Source: Chitinophagaceae bacterium (GTDB taxonomy: Bacteria; Bacteroidota; Bacteroidia; Chitinophagales; Chitinophagaceae). Taken from it: a stretch of 64,000 bases of DNA. Below the pieces are notes generated by a model. The model did not search any database, was not told where the DNA came from, and saw nothing but the letters and a program-made list of their open reading frames with translations. The translations under genes and the position numbers were made by a program. The DNA lies in the NCBI GenBank assembly GCA_016706055.1, contig JADJKL010000006.1, forward strand, positions 248,001 through 312,000, given 5' to 3'. The stretch's first letter is position 1; each line of letters begins with the position of its first letter. Of the stretch, positions 54,369 through 61,325 are shown one piece after another.

Positions 54369-56138
54369 TTGAAAGCTGCTTGTCATACAGCACTTTTTCT
54401 TTTATTGCATTTGTCCCTATTCTCCCAGCAGTTCTATGTTCGGGGTGAAGTAAAGGACGAAGGTGACAATGTACTGCAAAATGTTACCATCCTTCAGCAT
54501 AAAACTGGTTATGTTTTTCGTAGCGGATTTTCCGGCACTTTTGGCATTGTAGCCAATCAGCAAATAGACAGTTTTAGTTTTTCAATGGAAGGCTATATAA
54601 CTCAGAAGGTATTAGTAAATGCTGATAATTATGTTCGAGTAAAGTTAAAAGCATTGCCTGCTTCTGCTGCTAATTCAAGAAGAGATAAACTTTCGTCACT
54701 GACCAAAAATTTGGAAAAAGAGGATTTACGATCATGGTATAATGGCGATGAAACCTATGCCAGCTTACTCGAAAACCATTTTATAGAAACGAAGCGATTT
54801 TCTAATACAGGCATGTCTTTGAATGTGGACAGGGCTTCTTACAGTAATATCCGAAGATTTATTACACTCAATTCTTTTGTGCCGCCAGATGCTGTTCGTA
54901 TTGAAGAAATGCTAAATTATTTTAACCTGAGTTATCACCCGCCGGATGATGATAAAATTTTTAGAATTAAAACTACACTTAGCAATTGCCCATGGAATCC
55001 AGAGAACCAATTATTTTATATTAATTTTTCTTCTAAAAAATTAGACCTCGATTCATTACCACCAAGTAATCTTGTTTTTTTGATAGATGTATCCGGTTCG
55101 ATGGATATGCCAAACAGATTACCATTATTAAAATCAGCTTTCCGTTTATTGGTAAATAATCTGCGGGATAAAGATTCTGTGGCAATAGTAGTTTATGGTG
55201 GTGTAACGGGTGTAATGTTGAATACCATAAGTGGTGGCGAAAAAGAAAAAATATTAAAGGCCATTGATGAATTGGAACCGGGTGGAAACACTCCCGGCGA
55301 ATCAGGCGTAAAACTGGCATACAGTGTAGCAAAAAATCATTTTATAAAGGATGGGAACAATCGTGTAATACTAGCCACGGATGGCGATTTTAATGTGGGG
55401 ATGAAAACTGAAGAGGAGCTAGATGAATTAATATCCAAACACAAAGAATCCGGAATCTATCTTACTTGTCTTGGTGTGGGCATGGGAAATTATAAAGACT
55501 CAAAAATTCAAACCCTTGCAAAGAAAGGAAATGGAAACTTTGCTTACCTCGATAATTTTAAAGAAGCAGAAAAAGTTTTACTAAAAGAATTCACCAAGAC
55601 ATTATATGCTGTGGCAGATGATGTGTATATGAACGTTGATTTTAACCCTGAGTATGTAAAAGAATATAGACTTATTGGCTTTGATAACAAGGTTGGTGCA
55701 TTGCGGGATTCTTTATCCATTATAGAAGGTGGAGAAATAGGATCGGGTCATTCTATGCTTGCATTATTTGAAATAGTTCCAACTGAAATTAATAAAGGAG
55801 CTATTAAAGATAATTTTACAGATGGTAAACTGGCGGAAATAAACCTGCAGTACCAATTACCCGGCAAACCGAAAAAATTAGAAGATCAGTATACTTGCAG
55901 TTTTAATTATGTGCCTTTTGAAAAGCTAGAAAAAGCTTGTCATTTTTCAGCGGCGGTTGCTATGTTTGGCTCATTGCTTCGCAATTCTCCTTTTCTAAAA
56001 ACGATGGGCTGGAATGAGATTGTAACAATGGCACAAACTTCTTGCGGTAAAGACGATCTGTTGCAAAAAGAATTTGTGGAACTAGTACAACAAGCAAAAA
56101 TTTTATACTCCAAAGTGAAAAAGAAAAGGGGAGGATAA
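54369..56138 (+). CDS. von Willebrand A-domain protein, YfbK-like
   Basis: The 589-residue protein has a signal peptide (to about SQQ), an N-terminal carboxypeptidase-D-like beta-sandwich (FYVRGEVKDEGDNVLQNVTI, about 22-95) and a von_Willebrand N-terminal domain (about 130-220, NVDRASYSNIRRFI). A vWA domain follows with an intact MIDAS, FLIDVSGSMDMP (about 234), then NTPGESG and ATDGDFNVG, and a C-terminal DUF3520-like region. This domain order is that of YfbK/YfbK-like lipoproteins; the N-terminal sandwich is a Bacteroidetes addition. The start is TTG at 54369, since no ATG precedes the signal peptide. It is probably periplasmic or surface protein-protein adhesion; the partner is unknown. 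Confidence 0.8.
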   Translation: MKAACHTALFLLLHLSLFSQQFYVRGEVKDEGDNVLQNVTILQHKTGYVFRSGFSGTFGIVANQQIDSFSFSMEGYITQKVLVNADNYVRVKLKALPASAANSRRDKLSSLTKNLEKEDLRSWYNGDETYASLLENHFIETKRFSNTGMSLNVDRASYSNIRRFITLNSFVPPDAVRIEEMLNYFNLSYHPPDDDKIFRIKTTLSNCPWNPENQLFYINFSSKKLDLDSLPPSNLVFLIDVSGSMDMPNRLPLLKSAFRLLVNNLRDKDSVAIVVYGGVTGVMLNTISGGEKEKILKAIDELEPGGNTPGESGVKLAYSVAKNHFIKDGNNRVILATDGDFNVGMKTEEELDELISKHKESGIYLTCLGVGMGNYKDSKIQTLAKKGNGNFAYLDNFKEAEKVLLKEFTKTLYAVADDVYMNVDFNPEYVKEYRLIGFDNKVGALRDSLSIIEGGEIGSGHSMLALFEIVPTEINKGAIKDNFTDGKLAEINLQYQLPGKPKKLEDQYTCSFNYVPFEKLEKACHFSAAVAMFGSLLRNSPFLKTMGWNEIVTMAQTSCGKDDLLQKEFVELVQQAKILYSKVKKKRGG

Positions 56139-56148
56139 TCTCTTATTA

Positions 56149-57314
56149 CTATGAAAACATCTCCTTAATCTTATCAAAGAAATTTTTCTCACTCTTATCA
56201 GGATGTGGTTTAAAGTTGGAAGACTCTTTTAATTTTTCCAGCATTGCTTTTTCTTCTGCATTCAGATTTTGTGGTGTCCAGATGCTTACTTGTATTAACT
56301 GATCACCTTTATTGTATGCATTCACTGCTGGGAATCCTTTCCCTTTCAAACGGAATATTTTTCCACCTTGTGTGCCGGCAGGTATTTTTATTTTAGCTCT
56401 GCCATCAATGGTTGGCACTTCTATCTGTGTTCCAAAAACTGCATCAGTAAATGAAAGATGTAACTCATAAGCCACATTCAATCCTTCACGGTGTAATTCT
56501 TTATGCGGTTCTTCTTCGATAAGTATAATAAGATCTCCGGCCATGCCGCCTCTTTCACCAGCATTGCCTTTTCCGCTTACATTCATCTGCATTCCTTCCT
56601 GCACACCTGCTGGTATATCAATGCTCACCGTTTCTTCGCCATACACTCTTCCTTCGCCTTTGCAACTTGCACATTTTGCAGTTACAGTTGTTCCTTCTCC
56701 ATTACAAGTAGGGCAGGTAGTTACTGTTTGCATTTGCCCCAGAAAAGTATTTTGCACTCTTCTTACCTGGCCACTTCCATTACAACTGCCACAGGTTTGC
56801 ACACACTGCCTTTATCTTTTGCACCACTACCACTACAAGTATTGCAGCCAACATATTTTTTAACCTTAATATTTTTTGTTACACCTTTTGCAATTTCCTC
56901 GTACGTCAGTTTTAATTTTACTCTAAGGTTACTGCCTCTTACACCACGGCTGCGTTGCTGTGAACGTCCGCCTCTTTGTCCACCACCAAAAAAACTTCCA
57001 AAAAGATCTTCACCAAACACATCACCAAACTGGCTGAAGATGTCATCCATATTCATTCCGCCGCCACTAAATCCACCACGGCCATTACCACTAACACCAG
57101 CATGTCCATAACGGTCGTATTGTGCTTTTTTATCAGCATCACTTAGTACTTCGTATGCTTCAGCAGCCTCTTTAAATTTTTCTTCAGATGCTTTATCTCC
57201 AGGATTTCTATCGGGATGATGTTGCATCGCTACTTTGCGGTATGCTTTTTTTACTTCATCTGTTGATGAAGATTTTCCAACACCTAATACTTCGTAATAA
57301 TCTCTTTTTGACAT
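56149..57314 (-). CDS. dnaJ: Chaperone DnaJ, frameshifted
   Basis: Two minus-strand frames join into a 387-residue DnaJ. The J domain carries the HPD motif (MQHHPDRNPGDK, about 30). A Gly/Phe-rich region (about 75-130) follows, then a zinc domain with four CxxCxGxG repeats (CNTCSGSG, CGSCNGSG, CPTCNGEG, CASCKGEG) and a C-terminal substrate-binding domain. With DnaK and GrpE it refolds proteins. The break is in a GT repeat (56800-56806): the sequence has one GT too many, and removing it restores G-S-V-Q-T-C-G-S-C between zinc repeats 1 and 2. grpE lies 8 nt upstream on the same strand. Confidence 0.9.
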
Positions 57315-57322
57315 GTTTCTTT

Positions 57323-57892
57323 TTATTTGCCGACTACAACTTTTGCATGACGGATTATTTTATCATTCAGATAATAACCTTTCAGTATTTCATCCACCAC
57401 TTTTCCTATCAGATCCTTAGTAGGTGCAGGTATTTCTGTTACCGCTTCATGCAGATCGGCATTAAATTCTTCACCAATTGTTTCCATAGGTTTAACACCT
57501 CTTGCCTCTAGTGTGTTACGAAGTTTATTAAAAACTAACAACACTCCTTCATTGATACTTGAAGAATCGCCGGATGTTTCTATTTGCTTCTGGGCTCTGT
57601 CACAATCATCCAACACACTAAGCATTTCTGTTATCACATCTTTGCCGGCTGTTTGTATCATTTCAATTCTTTCTTTTGCATTGCGACGTTTGAAATTATC
57701 AAACTCGGCCACTTTCCGTAGAAACTTATCTTTTTCCTCTGCCAGTTCCGCCTTTATTTTTTCCAGTTCTGATTCTTCTTCCACTGGCTCATTTAAATGA
57801 GTAGTTCCATGTTGATTTTCATCAGCATTTATATCAATGCTGCCGTCGTTATCAATATTTGTTTCCTGATCTTTCATATCTTTTTCTGCCAT
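57323..57892 (-). CDS. grpE: Nucleotide exchange factor GrpE
   Basis: The 189-residue protein has a polar, acidic N-terminal tail (about 1-35), a long coiled-coil helix (about 35-90, ELEKIKAELAEEKDKFLRKVAEFDNFKRR) and a C-terminal beta-domain with the GrpE signature (FNADLHEAVTEIPAPTKDLIGKVVDEILKGYYLNDKIIRHAKVVVGK). It releases ADP from DnaK. It is the first gene of a grpE-dnaJ operon, with dnaJ starting 8 nt after its stop. A well-formed Bacteroidetes promoter stands about 50 nt upstream; no CIRCE-type inverted repeat is seen. Confidence 0.94.
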   Translation of the reverse strand: MAEKDMKDQETNIDNDGSIDINADENQHGTTHLNEPVEEESELEKIKAELAEEKDKFLRKVAEFDNFKRRNAKERIEMIQTAGKDVITEMLSVLDDCDRAQKQIETSGDSSSINEGVLLVFNKLRNTLEARGVKPMETIGEEFNADLHEAVTEIPAPTKDLIGKVVDEILKGYYLNDKIIRHAKVVVGK

Positions 57893-57941
57893 TTTTATAA
57901 AATTTAGTGCCTGCCCGAACTATATAATCCATTCCGGCGGG

Positions 57942-57971
57942 CAAAGGTAAGCTTGTCAAGAACATTGCCAA
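57942..57971 (-). promoter_or_regulatory. Promoter of the grpE-dnaJ operon
   Basis: On the minus strand TTGG (57971-57968) is followed after 18 nt by TACCTTTG (57949-57942), an exact TAnnTTTG match. The start codon lies 49 nt downstream. Confidence 0.55.
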
Positions 57972-58101
57972 CGGCGGATTTGGGACAAATTGACCATTTT
58001 ATAAGCCAATACGGGTTATTTTAAGTGACAGGTATGCATAACTGACTAAAAAACTGCTTTTTGTGCAACTGCACTTCTCAACTTGTATCTTGCAGTCCGT
58101 T

Positions 58102-59274
58102 ATGATTAAAGTTTACCTGAACAGAAAGATTACTCCCAGAGTGGCCAACGGACATCCATGGATTTTTAATAATGAGGTTGATAAAGTGGATGGCGAAGTT
58201 TTAGGCGGCGAAACGGTGGAAGTGTACAGCCACGACAAAAAGTTTATTGGCAAAGGCTACATAAATCCAAAGTCTCAGATATTAGTAAGGCTTTTAACCA
58301 GAAATAAAGCTGATGAAATAAACGAACAATATTTCTATACGGAGATCAAGAAATGTTGGGATTATCGTAAGCAATTAGGCTACACAGAAAATTGCAGGCT
58401 GGTTTTTGGAGAGGCAGATTCGATGCCACAATTAATCATTGATAAGTTCAACGACTACTTTGTATTGCAGACTTTGAGTTTGGGAATGGATAATTGGAAA
58501 TCTGCGATTGTTGATGCACTGAATAAAATATTTAAGCCAAAAGGTATTTACGAAAGAAATGATGTGCCTGTGAGAGAACTGGAAGGCTTAGCACAACAAA
58601 AAGGGTTTTTATCAGTACCATTCGATACCAATATCATTATTAAAGAAAATGGTTTTCAGTTTCATATCGATATTGAAAACGGACAGAAGACCGGTTATTT
58701 TTTGGATCAGCAGGATAATCGAAAAGCTATTGAGCATATTGTAAAAGGTGCAGATGTGTTAGGCGCATTTACATATACCGGTACTTTCGAAATTCATGCG
58801 GCAATGTATGGCGCTAAATCTGTTTTAGGGATTGATATTTCAGAGAATGCAGTGGCACAGGCTAATAAAAATGCCAAACTGAATAATGTGCAGGATAGTT
58901 GTCGCTTCGAAACAGCTAATGCATTTGATGTATTAAAACAATGGAGTAATGAGGGAAGACAGTATAATGTGGTGATGTTAGATCCTCCAGCTTTTACTAA
59001 AAACAGAGAAACAATACAAAAGGCAATTGCAGGGTATAAAGAAATTAATCTTCGGGGAATGAAGCTAGTAAAGCCCGGTGGTTTTCTCGTTACATCTTCT
59101 TGTACTAATCTAGTGAACGAAGAAATGTTTTTACAAACAATCGATATGGCAGCGAAAGATGCCAAAAGAAAACTTCGGCAGGTACTATTTCAAAGACAAT
59201 CCGGCGATCATCCTGTAATACGAGGAATGGATAATACGCATTACCTTAAATTCCTGATTGTTCAGGTTCAATAA
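58102..59274 (+). CDS. Class I rRNA (cytosine-C5) methyltransferase, RlmI-like
   Basis: The 390-residue protein has an N-terminal PUA domain (about 1-80, NRKITPRVANGHPWIFNNEV), a small linking domain, and a Rossmann methyltransferase. The methyltransferase has DVLGAFTYTGTFEIHAAMYGA (about 220-240) and DPPAFTKNRET (about 295), then VTSSCTN with a conserved cysteine. This is the COG1092/RlmI layout; E. coli RlmI makes m5C1962 in 23S rRNA. The ATG at 58102 was chosen because the PUA domain begins MIKVYLNRK; an in-frame ATG 39 nt upstream adds a short unrelated segment. The target base is inferred. Confidence 0.87.
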   Translation: MIKVYLNRKITPRVANGHPWIFNNEVDKVDGEVLGGETVEVYSHDKKFIGKGYINPKSQILVRLLTRNKADEINEQYFYTEIKKCWDYRKQLGYTENCRLVFGEADSMPQLIIDKFNDYFVLQTLSLGMDNWKSAIVDALNKIFKPKGIYERNDVPVRELEGLAQQKGFLSVPFDTNIIIKENGFQFHIDIENGQKTGYFLDQQDNRKAIEHIVKGADVLGAFTYTGTFEIHAAMYGAKSVLGIDISENAVAQANKNAKLNNVQDSCRFETANAFDVLKQWSNEGRQYNVVMLDPPAFTKNRETIQKAIAGYKEINLRGMKLVKPGGFLVTSSCTNLVNEEMFLQTIDMAAKDAKRKLRQVLFQRQSGDHPVIRGMDNTHYLKFLIVQVQ

Positions 59275-59290
59275 AAAGGGAAAATAAATT

Positions 59291-59638
59291 TTAACGGGAA
59301 ACCTGGAACTTGCCTGATTCTACAATCTTACCATTCGAAATATCTACCAAGTGATAGATGTAAAGGCCACGGGTAAATTCGTTTAACTGCACAGTCAGTT
59401 TTTGAGAAAGACTAAAGCCTTCATACATTTTCTTTCCAAGAAAGCTATAAATCTGAATGCTGTGTGTTTTCTCATATCCTTTTGGAACATCAAATGTTAC
59501 ATAAGATGTAGCAGGGTTAGGATACAGTTTTACAATTCTGTCAGCAGTTTCCGCGGCAGGGTTATTCCTGATGGATTGAGCCTGTGACTGAATGGTAATC
59601 AACAGTATAAAGGATAATATTGTAATAAGTCGTCTCAA
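59291..59638 (-). CDS. Small secreted protein consisting of a type IX sorting domain
   Basis: Only 115 residues: a signal peptide (about 1-21, ending QSQAQ) and almost immediately a type A T9SS C-terminal domain with KLYPNPATSYVTFDVP (about 37-52), YSFLGKKMYEG and the final SGKFQVSR. Because nearly nothing separates the signal peptide from the sorting domain, it cannot carry a normal passenger. The start is TTG at 59638, and an exact TAnnTTTG -7 box ends 5 nt before it. It may be a gene remnant or a free sorting-domain peptide. It faces the methyltransferase gene convergently. Confidence 0.75.
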   Translation of the reverse strand: MRRLITILSFILLITIQSQAQSIRNNPAAETADRIVKLYPNPATSYVTFDVPKGYEKTHSIQIYSFLGKKMYEGFSLSQKLTVQLNEFTRGLYIYHLVDISNGKIVESGKFQVSR

Positions 59639-59643
59639 CGAAA

Positions 59644-59651
59644 CAAATTTA
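59644..59651 (-). promoter_or_regulatory. -7 promoter element of the small T9SS gene
   Basis: TAAATTTG on the minus strand matches TAnnTTTG exactly and ends 5 nt before the TTG start, implying a leaderless transcript. Confidence 0.45.
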
Positions 59652-59774
59652 CTTTTATTATTCGAAAAGTAGGCCTAAAATTTTAAATGCACAACGTAAA
59701 ACTACGATAGATCTTTAAAATATTGATTATCAATTATTTAACTTGCTATTTTATTTGATTTTTAACAATTTTTA

Positions 59775-60242
59775 TTAAATCTTTTCTAAGGCTATTTTTA
59801 TTTTATTGAAATCAGGAATCTCTCCGGCATTCTCCAGCACTTCAGCATATTGTATTATTCCTTCTTTATCAATTACAAAAGCAGAACGTTTAGATACACC
59901 TTTCATATTATAGCCAAACTGTTCATAAATGGATTCATACAATCTGGAAACATCCTTATTAAAATCGCTAAGTAGTGTAAAGTTCAGTTGTTGATCCTCT
60001 TTATACTTTGCAAGTGTGTGTAATGCATCTACAGAAATGCCAAACACTTTTGCATTTAGATTATTGTACCAGCCTATATTGTCTCTTACTGAACAAAGTT
60101 CTGTAGTGCAGGTACTTGTAAATGCCAAAGGGAAGAACAGTAATAAAACAGGCTGCCCTTTTAATTCAGAAAGAGTAATTTCTTTTTTATCGCTATCGAA
60201 TAAAGTAAAGTCGGGTGCTTGTTGTCCAATTTCTAATGGCAT
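59775..60242 (-). CDS. Peroxiredoxin (AhpC/TSA family)
   Basis: The 155-residue thioredoxin-fold peroxidase opens with LEIGQQAPDFTLFD (about 3-16). It carries the peroxidatic site FFPLAFTSTCTTELCSVRDN (about 36-55), in which the first cysteine, about residue 45 after the conserved Pro/Thr, is the peroxidatic one. The second cysteine five residues on is of the type seen in AhpE/PrxQ-like proteins. The conserved arginine is in KGVSKRSAFVIDKEG (about 115). It reduces hydrogen peroxide or organic peroxides using thioredoxin-like donors. Assignment to the AhpE-like or Bcp subgroup is uncertain. Confidence 0.9.
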   Translation of the reverse strand: MPLEIGQQAPDFTLFDSDKKEITLSELKGQPVLLLFFPLAFTSTCTTELCSVRDNIGWYNNLNAKVFGISVDALHTLAKYKEDQQLNFTLLSDFNKDVSRLYESIYEQFGYNMKGVSKRSAFVIDKEGIIQYAEVLENAGEIPDFNKIKIALEKI

Positions 60243-60408
60243 TTATTTGTTTTTTTGATGAACTTATTTAACAACTTAAAGATATAATTGTTTGCTATCG
60301 TATTTTTTAAAATCTTGGGCAAAGCAAATATTCTCCCTTACTCTTTCTAAATCCGATATATGAAAAAGAAATTTCAAAACCACCACGGCCATAACTCGAA
60401 GGTTTCAG

Positions 60409-61323
60409 TTATGATATATTGGCATCATAACTTAGTGCAAATGAGAAAGGATTATAATCAAGTTTTACAACGGGTATGATAGCATCGTTCAATCTTAAAA
60501 AAGCACCTGCATGAATTGTATAAAGAGGATTATCAGGATCATCTCCCAATTTTAAACCATACATCATACCAGCAACAGTTTCAGAAAAACCACCTTGTCT
60601 TGAATGGTCAGCAAGTATTGTCATATAAGCATTATCCGCAACACCTAGTTTTATTCCTCCAGAAAAAACCCACTTAGGTTCAAGTTCAATGCTTGCATTT
60701 CTGTAAAAGAATGTTTGACTGGGTCTATTAAAATGATGATAAGCTGCTCCGATAAAAAAATTATTGTCAGGATTATAAGCAAGATTTGAGTTATAACTCA
60801 TACCAACGCTTCCATCAAGATAGCTAAACTGTGTGTTAGAAAAATTCTCGCCAATGCCTCCATTATCATATTGACTATTCGTTGTTGCTTTTGATGGATC
60901 AAATCTTCTTTGTATCCATCCGCCCATAAAACCAAGCGATAAATAACTGTTCTTATCTGTACTTAATGATTTATGATAATTTAATGCAGGCATTACATGT
61001 GTGGATGTCCATCCGATAGTTCCTGCTTTGTCATACATTATTTGCAAACCAGTAGTGATAAAATCATTGCTCTTGCCTATTGGCATTTTAAATTCTCCAT
61101 TTACCGATCCTGTTCTGTATGCATTTGTTACACTGTTCCATTGGTCACGGTACACAGTTTGTACTCTAACATCGCCAGTAAAAATTCCTGCTAAGGATGG
61201 ATTTCTTAATAACGGAGTTTCAAAGAATTGCGAAAAATGAATATCCTGTGCATTTGCAGCACAAGAAATGCTATGACAAATCAATGCAATGAATAAATGT
61301 TTTATGCTCCTCTTTCCTGTCAT
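60409..61323 (-). CDS. PorP/SprF-family type IX secretion membrane protein
   Basis: The 304-residue protein has a signal peptide and the family opening QDIHFSQFFETPLLRNPSLAGIF (about 26-48; YRDQWNSVTNAYRT next). An outer-membrane beta-barrel with AYHHFNRPSQTFF and GLKLGDDPDNPLYTIHAGAFLR motifs follows. It starts 2 nt after the stop of the large PKD protein upstream on the same strand, which carries a type B sorting domain, so it is probably that protein's dedicated secretion or anchoring partner. It is a diverged paralogue of the protein at 46151. Confidence 0.9.
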   Translation of the reverse strand: MTGKRSIKHLFIALICHSISCAANAQDIHFSQFFETPLLRNPSLAGIFTGDVRVQTVYRDQWNSVTNAYRTGSVNGEFKMPIGKSNDFITTGLQIMYDKAGTIGWTSTHVMPALNYHKSLSTDKNSYLSLGFMGGWIQRRFDPSKATTNSQYDNGGIGENFSNTQFSYLDGSVGMSYNSNLAYNPDNNFFIGAAYHHFNRPSQTFFYRNASIELEPKWVFSGGIKLGVADNAYMTILADHSRQGGFSETVAGMMYGLKLGDDPDNPLYTIHAGAFLRLNDAIIPVVKLDYNPFSFALSYDANIS

Positions 61324-61325
61324 GT

